Counted from the stretch's first letter, positions 50,442 to 60,791 are shown. The stretch: DNA of 64,000 nt from Mangrovibacter plantisponsor (GCF_003182475.1 NZ_QGTS01000011.1:1-64000), one strand, 5' to 3'. The notes: generated by a model from the letters alone, not told the origin. Program-made: numbers and translations.

Positions 50442-51341
50442 TTATTTCATATGCGCGAACAACTTCGGTATTTCACGCAGGCACCATGACTTGGCCTCAC
50501 CCATGCTGTCGCGCCGCCAGGCCATAATAATGTCAACTTCGCTGGTCGATTCAGGGCTCACAACCCGTAAACGCCCTTCCTCAATATCCTGTTTCACCAG
50601 CGGCCATGGCATGGTTGCCACCCCCATGCCATCCAGCAAGGCCCGGTGCTTATCATGAATGGTACTTACCGTAAGGCGCGGCTGTTTATCCAGCAGTTGG
50701 ACGGTTAATACCGGGCGCTCGCGTGCGGTGTCAGCCACCGCTATGCCCCGGTATTTCACCCGCGTTACCTCTGAAAGCGGTTCTGCCTCGTTATGGATAG
50801 GATGGTCTGCCGCTGCAACATAGACATTCTTCATGGAGTACAGCTTCCGGGAGTTAATCTCTGTTGAAGAGCGAAAATGCATGTCTGGTGCAATAACGAT
50901 ATCGGCACGCCCTTGCTCCAGGCGCTCCCAGGCACCAGCCAGTACCTCAGTCAGCAGAGAAAGCTGTGTATTGGCTTTTTCTGCCAGCCTCTCCACTAAA
51001 GGAAATAACGCAAAAGTAGGCACCAGCGCTTCAGTTACAATCGTCAGGTGAGTTTCCCACCCCCTGGCCAGTGCTTCGGCATCTGTTGTGAGTTTATCGG
51101 CCGCTTCCAGCAACACCCTGCCCCGTTCCAGCAGCATTCTGCCGACATTAGTGAATTTTGTACGGTGGCCTGAGCGGTCGAAGAGCACCACATCCAACTC
51201 TTCCTCAAGCTTTTGCATGGTGTAACTCAGTGCGGAAGGTACTCTGCCTAATTCATCTGCCGCTGCTGCAAAACTTCCCCGCCGGTCAATAGCATCCATC
51301 ACTCTTAATGACTCCAGCGTGAGTGCGCGTTCTTTTGCCAT
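50442..51341 (-). CDS. yhaJ: LysR-family regulator YhaJ
   Basis: The 299-residue LysR regulator has an N-terminal helix-turn-helix (GSFAAAADELGRVPSALSYTMQKLEEEL) and a periplasmic-binding-like effector domain. In E. coli YhaJ detects breakdown products of nitroaromatics such as DNT and activates yqjF; it is also linked to virulence in pathogenic strains. It is divergent from yhaK over about 100 bp, which it probably controls as well. Confidence 0.92.
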   Translation of the reverse strand: MAKERALTLESLRVMDAIDRRGSFAAAADELGRVPSALSYTMQKLEEELDVVLFDRSGHRTKFTNVGRMLLERGRVLLEAADKLTTDAEALARGWETHLTIVTEALVPTFALFPLVERLAEKANTQLSLLTEVLAGAWERLEQGRADIVIAPDMHFRSSTEINSRKLYSMKNVYVAAADHPIHNEAEPLSEVTRVKYRGIAVADTARERPVLTVQLLDKQPRLTVSTIHDKHRALLDGMGVATMPWPLVKQDIEEGRLRVVSPESTSEVDIIMAWRRDSMGEAKSWCLREIPKLFAHMK

Positions 51342-51442
51342 CCTCTTCTCTTTCAGGAAATTTGAACATACCCAGCAGATTAACTGGCTAACAATGCAGC
51401 GTCCAGTTACTTAACATGGAGAGAGCAAAAAGAGGTTAAAAC

Positions 51443-52144
51443 ATGATTACGACAAGAACAGCAAAACAGTGTGGCCAGGCAGATTTCGGCTGGTTACAGG
51501 CACGCTACACTTTCTCATTTGGGCATTACTTTGACCCGGACTTACTCGGCTACGCATCGTTACGTGTACTGAACCAGGAAGTTCTGGCGCCTGGAGCTGC
51601 ATTCCAGCCGCGCACATACCCTAAAGTAGATATCCTGAATTTAATTCTGGATGGTGAAGCAGAATACCGCGACAGCGAAGGTAACCATATTCGGGTTAAA
51701 GCAGGTGAAGCGTTGCTTTTATCCACTCAGCAGGGTTGTAGTTACAGCGAGCATAATGCCAGTAAAGATAAATCCCTTACCAGGATGCAACTGTGGCTTG
51801 ATGCCTGCCCGGAACGCGAAAATCCGTTAGTCCAGAAAATAACCCTGGCAGGAGACAAGCGGCAGTTAATTGCCTCACCAGATGGCAAACAAAACAGCCT
51901 GGTGCTGCGCCAGCAAGTGTGGCTCCATTATGTGAACCTGAAAGCAGGCGAACAGGCAGAGTTCCAGTTACATGGTCCACGGGCATATTTACAGTCTATT
52001 CATGGTACTTTTCACGCACAAACAGGCGCTCAGGAAAAGGCCCATATGACTTGTGGTGACGGCGCATTTATTAAGGATGAGGCACATCTAACCCTTGTGG
52101 CGGATACCGACCTGGAAGGGTTGCTGGTAGACTTGCCTGTATAA
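51443..52144 (+). CDS. yhaK: YhaK, pirin-family protein
   Basis: The 233-residue bicupin of the pirin family starts with MITTRTAKQCGQADFGWLQARYTFSFGHYFDPD, the typical pirin head. E. coli YhaK is a redox-sensitive cytosolic protein with cysteines that can be nitrosylated. Enzymatic activity is unproven; some pirins are quercetinases. It is co-directional with yhaL, 22 bp downstream. Confidence 0.92.
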   Translation: MITTRTAKQCGQADFGWLQARYTFSFGHYFDPDLLGYASLRVLNQEVLAPGAAFQPRTYPKVDILNLILDGEAEYRDSEGNHIRVKAGEALLLSTQQGCSYSEHNASKDKSLTRMQLWLDACPERENPLVQKITLAGDKRQLIASPDGKQNSLVLRQQVWLHYVNLKAGEQAEFQLHGPRAYLQSIHGTFHAQTGAQEKAHMTCGDGAFIKDEAHLTLVADTDLEGLLVDLPV

Positions 52145-52166
52145 CAACGCCATGAGAGAGACTGTT

Positions 52167-52316
52167 ATGCAACACGAACAAACATCTGCAAACAGCGCAA
52201 CAATACCGGTGACGCAGCCCGCTTCGCTCGACGATATTTTTGCCCAAACGCTGGATGAGCTCGAAGCTATTGTGGCGGAAGCACAAGTTCGCCTGGCTGA
52301 AGAGCTTTATGCCTGA
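52167..52316 (+). CDS. yhaL: YhaL, small conserved protein
   Basis: A 49-residue frame begins at ATG 52167 and ends at TGA 52314-52316. Its C-terminal part LDELEAIVAEAQVRLAEE matches E. coli YhaL (LSELEAIVADAETRLAE in my recollection), whereas the N-terminal half has diverged. Its position after yhaK is conserved. It is a short acidic helix; function unknown. It may be co-translated with yhaK. Confidence 0.8.
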   Translation: MQHEQTSANSATIPVTQPASLDDIFAQTLDELEAIVAEAQVRLAEELYA

Positions 52317-52346
52317 CACCACACTTTTTCTGCCAGGCCTGGGGCA

Positions 52347-52673
52347 TCAGGCCTTCAGGCTATAGACAAAAGCACAAATTTTTTGTCCCTGTTGCGTAGT
52401 CACTTCCACGGTTACCCGCTGGTAGTCAGTACCTTCAAAATCATCCAGCATTGCCCAGTTTTCATCCAGCCCTGGGGATGAAAAAAGATATCCGTCAACC
52501 ATTTCGCCCTGTGAGCTCAGTACCAGTGCCGGGTAACCACCGAGTGTGCGCCAGCCCGCATTGACAACATGCCCCATTACCTGGGCCGGTTCCCAAAGGC
52601 CTTCCATTTGCATCAACAACCCGGCGTTTTCCTCCCCCGGGCAGAGAGATCCATAGACAAACAAATGTGCCAT
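52347..52673 (-). CDS. Gamma-glutamylcyclotransferase-like (AIG2/YtfP) protein
   Basis: The 108-residue protein starts at 52673 with MAHLFVYGSL behind GGAGC. VYGSL is the substrate-loop signature of the AIG2/YtfP/GGCT fold, and LDDFEGTDYQRVTVEV is the usual second block, with a conserved Glu and Tyr. Family members cyclise gamma-glutamyl amines or are of unknown activity. It converges with yhaL and lies just beyond the TetR gene on the same strand, 48 bp away, perhaps in one transcript. Confidence 0.8.
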   Translation of the reverse strand: MAHLFVYGSLCPGEENAGLLMQMEGLWEPAQVMGHVVNAGWRTLGGYPALVLSSQGEMVDGYLFSSPGLDENWAMLDDFEGTDYQRVTVEVTTQQGQKICAFVYSLKA

Positions 52674-52721
52674 AGCTGCTCCTGGTACCAGTAACACTAA
52701 ACGAAGAATGGATAAAATAGC

Positions 52722-53282
52722 TTACTGTATGAAGTTGGCAAGGCAAGCCTGCAATAGTGCCACTGTCGCCTCCCGGTCTTCTTCCCGCTGCGCCTGAACA
52801 ATAGCGCCATCTACTAACAAAGCACATTTTTGCGCCGTCTGAATGCGCTGCGGGGTATCTGGCAGGCATTGCGCGATGGTATCAGCCATATCCTGCTTAT
52901 GTTCCCGGATTACGGGCAACGCCTGCGGTAATACACCAGTAATTTCACTGGTGGCATTAATAAAAGCACAGCCGTGAAATTCAGGTGACAGAAACCAACG
53001 GGAAAGCACCTGGGGCAGTGCCAGGTAAAGCTTGCCACTCTGCGCCATTTCCTCTTTCAAAGCCGTGGCAAACCAGGTTATCCATAAATCATGACGGTAA
53101 TGCAGAAAAGCCAAAATAAGGTCGTTCTTGGCCGGGAAATGGCGGTAGAACGTTACTTTCGTTACGCCTGCTTCTTTGATTATCCGGTCTACGCCGGTAG
53201 CCCTGATACCGTCTTTATAAAACAACTCATGGGCAGTGCGAATAATGCGCTCTTTGGCGCTGACTTTTTTAGTTGCAGTCAC
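52722..53282 (-). CDS. TetR-family repressor
   Basis: The 186-residue regulator has an N-terminal TetR helix-turn-helix (RIIRTAHELFYKDGIRATGVDRIIKEAGVTKVTFYRHFPAKNDL) and a helical ligand domain. I place the start at GTG 53282 (AGGAAACC upstream). The ATG at 53378 would put coding sequence across the two operators and the divergent promoter, which is unlikely. It is divergent from the NTF2-like gene, and two TAGACA palindromes in between indicate that it represses both. Confidence 0.85.
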   Translation of the reverse strand: MTATKKVSAKERIIRTAHELFYKDGIRATGVDRIIKEAGVTKVTFYRHFPAKNDLILAFLHYRHDLWITWFATALKEEMAQSGKLYLALPQVLSRWFLSPEFHGCAFINATSEITGVLPQALPVIREHKQDMADTIAQCLPDTPQRIQTAQKCALLVDGAIVQAQREEDREATVALLQACLANFIQ

Positions 53283-53310
53283 TTCAGGTTTCCTGATTCC
53301 AGCCAATAAG

Positions 53311-53326
53311 TAGACAGAACTGTCTA
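53311..53326. promoter_or_regulatory. TetR operator 1
   Basis: TAGACAGAACTGTCTA is an inverted repeat, extended by AAG/CTT on both sides. It lies 28 bp before the TetR start. Confidence 0.8.
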
Positions 53327-53342
53327 CTTCAGATAAGTTAAG

Positions 53343-53358
53343 TAGACAAATCTGTCTA
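53343..53358. promoter_or_regulatory. TetR operator 2
   Basis: TAGACAAATCTGTCTA repeats operator 1 with one mismatch, 32 bp further (about three helical turns) and 18 bp before the NTF2-like gene. Confidence 0.8.
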
Positions 53359-53376
53359 CATACTACAGGAGACATC

Positions 53377-53844
53377 ATGGAAACACGACCACCCGTGCCA
53401 CCTTTTACTTATGAAAGTGCCACACTAAAAGTGCGAATGGCAGAAGATGCCTGGAATAGCCGTGATCCTGAAACAGTATCGCGGGTGTATGCGCCTGATA
53501 CTGTATGGCGCAACCGGGCGGAGTTTGTTACCGGGCGTGAGGCTGTGGTGAGATTTTTACAACGCAAATGGCAAAAGGAACTGGATTATCGGTTAATTAA
53601 AGAGTTATGGGCAGTAAATCAAAACAGGATTGCTGTCCGATTTGCCTATGAATGGCACGATGATTCCGGGAACTGGTTTCGTAGTTATGGTAACGAAAAC
53701 TGGGAATTTAATGAGCAGGGCCTTATGGTAAGGCGTTTTGCCTGTATCAACGATCTCCCCATTTCGCACACTGAACGCCTGTTCTTCTGGCCTTTGGGCA
53801 AGCGCCCGGACAGTCACCCCGGACTGAGTGAATGTGGTTGTTGA
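53377..53844 (+). CDS. DUF1348 (NTF2-like) protein
   Basis: The 155-residue protein is of the SnoaL/NTF2-like DUF1348 family: [42 protein letters not shown] is the typical head and [24 protein letters not shown] the typical end. NTF2-like folds hold small ligands or act as isomerases; the function here is unknown. The start overlaps nothing and follows GGAGA. It is probably induced when the divergent TetR repressor releases its two operators. It ends about 20 bp before the rnpB-downstream repeats. Confidence 0.82.
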   Translation: METRPPVPPFTYESATLKVRMAEDAWNSRDPETVSRVYAPDTVWRNRAEFVTGREAVVRFLQRKWQKELDYRLIKELWAVNQNRIAVRFAYEWHDDSGNWFRSYGNENWEFNEQGLMVRRFACINDLPISHTERLFFWPLGKRPDSHPGLSECGC

Positions 53845-54116
53845 GTGCCAGAGCGTTTCACAAAAAGAAAAGCCCCGCCATTGCTGGCGGGGCCTGAAAG
53901 TGTGAAGCTGACCGGTAAGCCGCATTCTTTGTTATATAGCGTCTTGGGCAGTCATTCATCTCTGTTGATAAAAAGAAAAGCCCCGCCATTACTGGCGGGG
54001 CCTGAAAGTGTGAAGCTGACCGGTAAGCCGCATTCTTTGTTATATAGCGTCTTGGGCAGTCATTCATCTCTGTTGATAAAAAGAAAAGCCCCGCCATTGC
54101 TGGCGGGGCCTGAAAG

Positions 54117-54494
<378 letters not shown>

Positions 54495-54501
54495 GGCGCG
54501 C

Positions 54502-54530
54502 AGTATAGAGGGTTTCGCGCCGTCTGTCAC
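54502..54530 (-). promoter_or_regulatory. rnpB promoter
   Basis: On the minus strand GTGACA (54530-54525), a 17-bp spacer and TATACT (54507-54502) form a sigma-70 promoter. A GC-rich discriminator GCGCGCC runs up to the RNA start, a feature of stringently controlled promoters. The -35 box overlaps the garK stop codon. Confidence 0.85.
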
Positions 54531-55672
54531 CTTGCGGTGCACATACCTACCATTAACGTGGCCGCAATATTACGCGATTCACGGTAGATATTATCAAACG
54601 CGCCCCGAAACGCCTCTTCCAGCGAGCTGATACTGCTTAATACGCTGAATACGGCATCAATACCATATTGATGCACAACAGCAACATCCTTCGTTAAAGA
54701 GCCAGCTATACCAATTACGGGCTTATGGTATTTTTTCGCAACACTGGCAACACCAACCGGTACCTTACCATGAATACTTTGGCTATCCAGCCTGCCTTCA
54801 CCTGTGACAACCAAAGTGCAATCGTGAATATGTTCTTCCAGATTCAGTGCTTCAGTAACAATCTCAATACCACTACGTAATTCAGCGCCCAGAAACGACA
54901 TTAATGCCGCGCCCATACCACCAGCAGCACCGGCTCCCGGAACATTCTTCACATCTACATTCAGCGTGTCTTTAATGACGTCTGCAAAATGGTCAAGATT
55001 ACAATCCAGCGTGCGAATCATGCTTTCCGTTGCCCCTTTCTGAGGGCCAAAAATTCGGGATGCGCCGTATTCACCCAATAATGGGTTAGTTACATCGCAA
55101 GCCACATTGATGACGCAATGTGCAAGGCGAGGATCCAGATTGCTGATATCAATATTACGCAGTTGTAAAAGACTGCCTCCACCGAAGCCAATTTCATCAC
55201 CGGCTTCGTCAGTAAGGCGGGCACCCAATGCCTGGACCATACCCGCACCACCATCATTGGTTGCACTGCCACCAATACCAATAATGATGTTTTGAGCACC
55301 TTTCTCCAGAGCATGGAGAATCAATTCCCCCGTACCACGGGATGTTGTCAGTAACGGGTTACGCTGTTCCGGTGGAACCAGTGCGAGTCCACTGGCCTGA
55401 GCCATTTCAATAAATGCGGTTTTCCCGTCACCTGAAATGCCCCATTCCGCCATAACCTGTTGCCCTAAAGGCCCGGTAACCGGGGAATTCATTCTGATTC
55501 CCTGAGTGGCCGTAATCATGGCATCAACGGTTCCTTCGCCGCCATCGGCAACCGGTACGGAGACATATTCGGCATCAGGGAAAATTTCACGAAATCCTTT
55601 TTCGATTGCCTGAGCTACCTGAGTGGCAGAAAGGCTCTCTTTGTATGAGTCGGGTGCAATTACGATTTTCAT
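54527..55672 (-). CDS. garK: Glycerate 2-kinase GarK
   Basis: The 381-residue kinase converts D-glycerate to 2-phosphoglycerate, the last step of galactarate/glucarate use. MKIVIAPDSYKESLSATQVAQAI at the start and IIGIGGSATNDGGAGMVQALGA (glycine-rich nucleotide loop) are diagnostic; length equals E. coli GarK. It follows garR after 64 bp at the end of garPLRK. Its last codon region contains the rnpB promoter. Confidence 0.95.
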   Translation of the reverse strand: MKIVIAPDSYKESLSATQVAQAIEKGFREIFPDAEYVSVPVADGGEGTVDAMITATQGIRMNSPVTGPLGQQVMAEWGISGDGKTAFIEMAQASGLALVPPEQRNPLLTTSRGTGELILHALEKGAQNIIIGIGGSATNDGGAGMVQALGARLTDEAGDEIGFGGGSLLQLRNIDISNLDPRLAHCVINVACDVTNPLLGEYGASRIFGPQKGATESMIRTLDCNLDHFADVIKDTLNVDVKNVPGAGAAGGMGAALMSFLGAELRSGIEIVTEALNLEEHIHDCTLVVTGEGRLDSQSIHGKVPVGVASVAKKYHKPVIGIAGSLTKDVAVVHQYGIDAVFSVLSSISSLEEAFRGAFDNIYRESRNIAATLMVGMCTAR

Positions 55673-55736
55673 AAGGTTGTTGCCTGGTCATGCCACTCAG
55701 GGCGAAAACATCCGGGCGCTGTCTCGCGCCCTTTCC

Positions 55737-56621
55737 TTATCGGCTGACTTCAGTCTTAGCCAGTTTTTCGTAGTAGCATGCCAGCGCACTGTGGTCGGCA
55801 GAGCCAAGACCATCAGCACGTAATGCCTGCATCATTTCCATTACCGCTGCAGTCAGAGGTAACTGGGCACCTACGCCATGGGAAGTATCCAGCGCATTCG
55901 CAAGGTCTTTAATATGCAGTTCAATACGAAAACCTGGTTTGAAGTTGCGATCCATAACCATTGGGGCTTTGGCATCCAGCACAGTACTACCTGCCAACCC
56001 ACCGCGGATTGCCTGATAAACCAGATCCGGGTTAACACCCGCTTTCGTTGCCAGTACCAGGGCTTCAGACATCGCTGCAATATTCAGGGCAACAATGACC
56101 TGGTTTGCCAGTTTAGTTACGTTCCCTGCACCAACATCACCGGTATGAACAACTGAACCTGCCATTGACTTCATCAGGTCGTAGTATTTATCGAATACCG
56201 CTTTGTCACCGCCGACCATTACAGACAATGTGCCATCTACAGCTTTAGGTTCGCCACCGCTTACCGGTGCATCAAGCATGGAGACGCCTTTCGCTTTCAG
56301 TGCTTCACTGATTTCGCGGCTGGCAAGTGGCGCAATGGAACTCATATCAATTAACACCAGCCCCTGGCGGGCGCCTTCGATGATGCCGTTTTCACCTAAT
56401 GCCACTTCTTTCACATGTGGGGAGTTAGGCAGCATCGTAATAATGACATCACACTGTTCAGCAATGGCTTTCGGTGTTGCTGCAGTTTCTGCACCTGCGG
56501 CAATAACATCTGCAATGGCTTCAGGATTACGGTCTGAAACCACCAGGGAATAACCGGCCTTAATGAGGTTTTTACTCATTGGTTTACCCATGATACCCAG
56601 GCCAATAAAACCAACTTTCAT
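55737..56621 (-). CDS. garR: Tartronate semialdehyde reductase GarR
   Basis: The 294-residue beta-hydroxyacid dehydrogenase reduces tartronate semialdehyde to D-glycerate with NADH. The Rossmann motif GFIGLGIMGKPMSKNL, the substrate loop DAPVSGGEPKAVDGTLSVMVGG and the catalytic lysine in GNVTKLANQ are present. Start at 56621 matches the E. coli N-terminus MKVGFIG; two extra upstream codons are ignored. Confidence 0.96.
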   Translation of the reverse strand: MKVGFIGLGIMGKPMSKNLIKAGYSLVVSDRNPEAIADVIAAGAETAATPKAIAEQCDVIITMLPNSPHVKEVALGENGIIEGARQGLVLIDMSSIAPLASREISEALKAKGVSMLDAPVSGGEPKAVDGTLSVMVGGDKAVFDKYYDLMKSMAGSVVHTGDVGAGNVTKLANQVIVALNIAAMSEALVLATKAGVNPDLVYQAIRGGLAGSTVLDAKAPMVMDRNFKPGFRIELHIKDLANALDTSHGVGAQLPLTAAVMEMMQALRADGLGSADHSALACYYEKLAKTEVSR

Positions 56622-56660
56622 CGTCATAATTTGCTCTCTCTCGCTATTTACAGGTGGTCG

Positions 56661-57431
56661 TTACTTTTTGAATGCATCACACAGTTTTTGAGTGGCACCA
56701 CGGAAAACCCCAAGGTCACTGCCCACAGCAACAAAGGTTGCGCCCCATTCCAGGTAACGGCGGGCATCAGCTTCAACGGGTGCCAGAATACCGGCGGGTT
56801 TGCCATGCGCTTTTGCGCGTTCAAAAACATGCGCGATTGCGCGCTGTACTTCAGGGTGAGAAGGGTTGCCGAGATAACCCAATGCGGCAGACAAATCGCC
56901 CGGTCCCACAAAGATGCCATCCACACCTTCTGTTGCAGCAATCGCATCCAGGTTATCCAGCCCTTCCTGGCTTTCGATTTGCACCAGAATCGTGATGTTG
57001 TCGTTTACTGTTTTGAAATAATCTTTCACCGTGCCGTAGCCGTTACTGCGGTGAGAAACGGAGACACCACGAATACCTTGCGGCGGATAGCGTGTTGAGG
57101 CTACCGCCCGCACTGCATCTTCTTCTGATTCAACAAACGGGATCAGGAAGTTATAGAAACCAATATCCAGGAACCGTTTAATGATGACTGGCTCATTGGT
57201 CGGAACACGAACCACAGGAGCGCTGTGGCTGCCCTTCAGGGCCATAAGCTGAGGAATGAAAGTAGAAATATCATTCGGCGCATGTTCGCCATCCAGCACC
57301 AGCCAGTCGAAACCTGCCAGGCCAAGCACTTCTGTCGTGATAGGGCTTGCAAGAGCAGACCAGCAGCCTATCTGTGTCTGGTGAGCCGCCAGTGCGGCTT
57401 TGAATGTATTTGGAAAAAATTCGTTATTCAT
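56661..57431 (-). CDS. garL: 5-keto-4-deoxy-D-glucarate aldolase GarL
   Basis: The 256-residue class II aldolase of the HpcH/HpaI family splits 5-keto-4-deoxyglucarate into pyruvate and tartronate semialdehyde. [15 protein letters not shown], the metal ligand region [15 protein letters not shown] and [10 protein letters not shown] are typical. Start at 57431 gives [14 protein letters not shown] as in E. coli; the longer frame to 57503 overlaps garP. Confidence 0.95.
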   Translation of the reverse strand: MNNEFFPNTFKAALAAHQTQIGCWSALASPITTEVLGLAGFDWLVLDGEHAPNDISTFIPQLMALKGSHSAPVVRVPTNEPVIIKRFLDIGFYNFLIPFVESEEDAVRAVASTRYPPQGIRGVSVSHRSNGYGTVKDYFKTVNDNITILVQIESQEGLDNLDAIAATEGVDGIFVGPGDLSAALGYLGNPSHPEVQRAIAHVFERAKAHGKPAGILAPVEADARRYLEWGATFVAVGSDLGVFRGATQKLCDAFKK

Positions 57432-57451
57432 TGTCTTGCCTTCATCGTTGC

Positions 57452-58780
57452 TTATTTTTGAAGTTCCATACGTTTGATATCGCCAACAACCAGCAGGTAG
57501 CAAACCATCGCCATCAGTGCTGAACAGCCGACAAAGATCAGAGCAGCATTAAAAGAGTGAAGCTCACTGACCAGATAACCAATCACCAGTGGAGTCACAA
57601 TTGATGCTACGTTACCGAAGACATTAAACACCCCACCGCACAACCCAACGATCTCTTTCGGTGCGGTATCGGAAATTACTGGCCAACCCAGTGCGCCAAA
57701 ACCTTTACCAAAGAACGCCAGCGCCATCAGTGTTACAACCAGTGCTGTGTTATCAACGTAGTTGCACAGAATGATGGTTGAAGCCAGTAACATGCCCAGC
57801 ACTATTGGTAATTTACGGGCAAAAGTAAGAGAGACACCACGGCGAATCAGGTAATCTGAGAACACGCCACCCAATACCCCACCGGCGAAGCCACACAGTG
57901 CCGGGATAGAAGCAACCAGGCCAACTTTCAAAATGGACATGCCACGTGCCTGAACCAGGTAAATAGGGAACCAGGTCAGGAAGAACCAGGTGATGGTGTT
58001 GATAAAATACTGCCCGAAGAACACACCCAGCATCATCCGGTTTGTTAGCAACTGTTTGATGTAGTTAAGTTTTGGACCAGTAACGCCATTATTCTTACGT
58101 TGGTCCATATCAACAACTGCCCCACCTTTACGGATGAAGTCCAGTTCTGCTTTAGACATACGCGGGTGATCTGTTGGGTTATGGATAGTACGAGTCCAGA
58201 CCCAGGTCAGGATAAAACCAAGAACCCCCATCACGGTGAATACATGTTCCCAGCCCCAGGTAAAGGTTAGCCAGCCCAGTAATGGAGAAAAAATCGCTAA
58301 TGAGAAATATTGCGCAGCATTAAATAAGGCTGAAGCTGTGCCACGCTCTTTGGTCGGGAACCATGCGGCAACAATACGCGCATTTGCGGGAAATGAAGGC
58401 GCTTCGGAAAAGCCCAGCATAAAGCGCATTGCGAACATAGTAACCCCGGCCCATGCAAGAGGAAACATGCCAACAAACCCTTGCAGGAAGGTAAATAATG
58501 ACCAGAAAAACAAACTGTAGGTATAAACTTTACGTGAACCAAATTTATCCAGTAACCAGCCTCCGGGAATTTGCATTAACAAATAGGCCCACCCGAAAGC
58601 AGAAAAAATATATCCCAACGAGATTGAACTAAGTTGTAGTTCTTTACCCACTTCAGCACCGGCGATGGAGAGAGTGGCCCGGTCTGCATAATTTATTGCA
58701 GTGACAATAAATATCACTAACAAAATAAGATATCGGGTATGCATTCCCCGTTTAGCTTCCACTGTTTCATCCAAAATCAT
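57452..58780 (-). CDS. garP: Galactarate/glucarate transporter GarP
   Basis: The 442-residue MFS transporter (anion:cation symporter family) imports D-galactarate and D-glucarate. Twelve helices; [15 protein letters not shown], the [27 protein letters not shown] region after TM4 and the C-terminus DIKRMELQK match E. coli GarP. It is the first gene of garPLRK and divergent from garD. Confidence 0.95.
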   Translation of the reverse strand: MILDETVEAKRGMHTRYLILLVIFIVTAINYADRATLSIAGAEVGKELQLSSISLGYIFSAFGWAYLLMQIPGGWLLDKFGSRKVYTYSLFFWSLFTFLQGFVGMFPLAWAGVTMFAMRFMLGFSEAPSFPANARIVAAWFPTKERGTASALFNAAQYFSLAIFSPLLGWLTFTWGWEHVFTVMGVLGFILTWVWTRTIHNPTDHPRMSKAELDFIRKGGAVVDMDQRKNNGVTGPKLNYIKQLLTNRMMLGVFFGQYFINTITWFFLTWFPIYLVQARGMSILKVGLVASIPALCGFAGGVLGGVFSDYLIRRGVSLTFARKLPIVLGMLLASTIILCNYVDNTALVVTLMALAFFGKGFGALGWPVISDTAPKEIVGLCGGVFNVFGNVASIVTPLVIGYLVSELHSFNAALIFVGCSALMAMVCYLLVVGDIKRMELQK

Positions 58781-58925
58781 TTTTCCAGCCTCTAAGTCGG
58801 GTACGAATAAGTAGATTTAAAATATATTGATGAACACTATCTAAATGCACTAACAAAATAACCAGCAGGTGTTTTTTAATTTTCTTCAGTATAAGCACAG
58901 TATAAATAGCACGCACCATGCAAAC

Positions 58926-58995
58926 GCACAATTGAAAGTGTTAATTTAAATTATCTCATGAGCAAATGCACAACATCATGGGCGATAATGCACAA
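58926..58995. promoter_or_regulatory. Repeated (T)GCACAA boxes in the garP-garD region
   Basis: GCACAA occurs at 58926, 58968 and 58990, the last two within TGCACAA. They lie within the 376-bp divergent promoter region, so they are candidate sites for CdaR, the galactarate/glucarate activator. The assignment is an inference. Confidence 0.4.
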
Positions 58996-59039
58996 TTTTT
59001 ACTGTTTCCATCCTTGCCAGCTCTGGCTTCAGCATATTA

Positions 59040-59055
59040 AGTGATGTAGATCACA
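59040..59055. promoter_or_regulatory. CRP site upstream of garD
   Basis: AGTGATGTAGATCACA fits TGTGA-N6-TCACA with one mismatch, about 100 bp before garD. Catabolite control of galactarate use is expected. Confidence 0.7.
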
Positions 59056-59156
59056 TTTTATTCCAGGTGAACCTGACATGCTAACTCCACAATATATTTA
59101 TTAGACTTTTTCTTTTTTCAAATATCACCAGACAGCGTACCTGGAGAATACTGGAA

Positions 59157-60728
59157 ATGGCAACGATAGAAGTTAAACAGCATTCGCCTCAGGCGTTTTA
59201 TATAAAAGTTCATGAAACAGATAATGTCGCTATTATTGTTAACGACAATGGTTTAAAAGCCGGCACACGTTTTCCTGATGGCCTGACATTAATTGAGCAT
59301 ATTCCCCAGGGGCACAAAGTTGCCTTAATTGATATTCCACAAAAAGGGGAAATAATTCGTTACGGCGAAGTTATCGGCTATGCGGTGCGTGATGTCCCGG
59401 CCGGAGCCTGGATTGATGAATCCATGGTTGAGTTACCGAAAGCGCCCCCATTGAACACACTCCCGCTGGCTACCCGCGTTCCGGAGGCTTTACCACCGCT
59501 GGAAGGGTATACCTTCGAAGGTTACCGCAACGCAGATGGTAGTGTCGGCACCAAAAACCTGTTGGGTATCACCACCAGCGTGCACTGCGTCGCCGGGGTT
59601 GTGGATTATGTAGTCAAACTGATTGAGCGAGACTTACTCCCCAACTACCCTAATGTTGATGGCGTGGTTGGGCTAAATCACCTGTATGGTTGCGGTGTGG
59701 CTATTAATGCGCCTGCAGCAGTGGTTCCGATTCGCACTATCCATAACATTGCGCTTAACCCCAATTTTGGTGGAGAGGTGATGGTGATTGGGTTGGGTTG
59801 TGAAAAACTGCAACCTGAGCGCCTGTTGCAGGGTACTGAAGATGTCCAGCCAATAAATGTTGATGACGCCAGTATTGTTCGCCTGCAGGATGAACAGCAC
59901 GTTGGCTTCCAGTCAATGGTGGAAGATATCTTACGTGTTGCTGCCCGTCATCTGGACAAGCTCAACCAACGTAAACGTGAAACCTGCCCGGCATCTGAGC
60001 TGGTGGTGGGCACACAGTGTGGCGGGAGTGACGCTTTCTCTGGCGTAACAGCAAACCCGGCGGTGGGCTTTGCATCTGACTTGCTGGTACGTTGTGGCGC
60101 AACCGTGATGTTTTCTGAAGTGACCGAAGTGCGTGATGCCATTCATTTGCTCACCCCGCGCGCTGTTAATGAAGATGTGGGTAAGCGCCTGCTTGAAGAG
60201 ATGGCGTGGTATGACAACTATCTGGACATGGGTAAAACGGACCGCAGCGCCAACCCATCTCCAGGGAATAAAAAAGGCGGGCTGGCAAACGTTGTAGAGA
60301 AAGCATTGGGATCCATTGCCAAGTCAGGGAAAAGTGCAATTGTGGAAGTGCTGTCACCAGGCCAGCGCCCGACTAAACGTGGGCTGATTTATGCCGCAAC
60401 CCCCGCCAGCGACTTCGTTTGTGGCACGCAACAGGTTTCATCAGGCATAACCGTTCAGGTATTCACTACTGGCCGTGGGACACCTTATGGCCTGATGGCT
60501 GTACCGGTAATTAAAATGGCAACCCGTACCGAGCTGGCTAACCGCTGGTTTGACTTAATGGACATTAATGCCGGTACCATTGCTACTGGTGATGAGACAA
60601 TTGAAGATGTGGGCTGGAAGTTGTTCCACTTTATTCTCGATGTAGCCAGTGGACGGAAAAAAACCTTCTCAGACCAGTGGGGACTGCACAACCAACTGGC
60701 TGTATTTAACCCCGCACCAGTAACCTGA
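59157..60728 (+). CDS. garD: Galactarate dehydratase GarD
   Basis: The 523-residue iron-dependent dehydratase converts galactarate to 5-keto-4-deoxyglucarate. It has the N-terminal SAF-like domain and the UxaA-family core: [43 protein letters not shown] and [18 protein letters not shown]. It is a homolog of UxaA at 39.6 kb. It is expressed alone, divergent from garPLRK. Confidence 0.96.
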   Translation: MATIEVKQHSPQAFYIKVHETDNVAIIVNDNGLKAGTRFPDGLTLIEHIPQGHKVALIDIPQKGEIIRYGEVIGYAVRDVPAGAWIDESMVELPKAPPLNTLPLATRVPEALPPLEGYTFEGYRNADGSVGTKNLLGITTSVHCVAGVVDYVVKLIERDLLPNYPNVDGVVGLNHLYGCGVAINAPAAVVPIRTIHNIALNPNFGGEVMVIGLGCEKLQPERLLQGTEDVQPINVDDASIVRLQDEQHVGFQSMVEDILRVAARHLDKLNQRKRETCPASELVVGTQCGGSDAFSGVTANPAVGFASDLLVRCGATVMFSEVTEVRDAIHLLTPRAVNEDVGKRLLEEMAWYDNYLDMGKTDRSANPSPGNKKGGLANVVEKALGSIAKSGKSAIVEVLSPGQRPTKRGLIYAATPASDFVCGTQQVSSGITVQVFTTGRGTPYGLMAVPVIKMATRTELANRWFDLMDINAGTIATGDETIEDVGWKLFHFILDVASGRKKTFSDQWGLHNQLAVFNPAPVT

Positions 60729-60739
60729 TCCACCAGCAA

Positions 60740-60773
60740 GGCATGAACACGCCACATTTGCCATGTTCATGCC
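60740..60773. terminator. Hairpin between garD and rsmI
   Basis: GGCATGAACA (60740-60749) pairs with TGTTCATGCC (60764-60773) between two converging genes. Confidence 0.65.
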
Positions 60774-60791
60774 TGCTTTGCCAGGATAACG

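Noticed and set aside
53283-53378. Upstream ATG start for the TetR gene at 53378
   Set aside because: Coding sequence would cross both operators and the divergent promoter and even overlap the next gene; the GTG at 53282 has a suitable ribosome-binding site.
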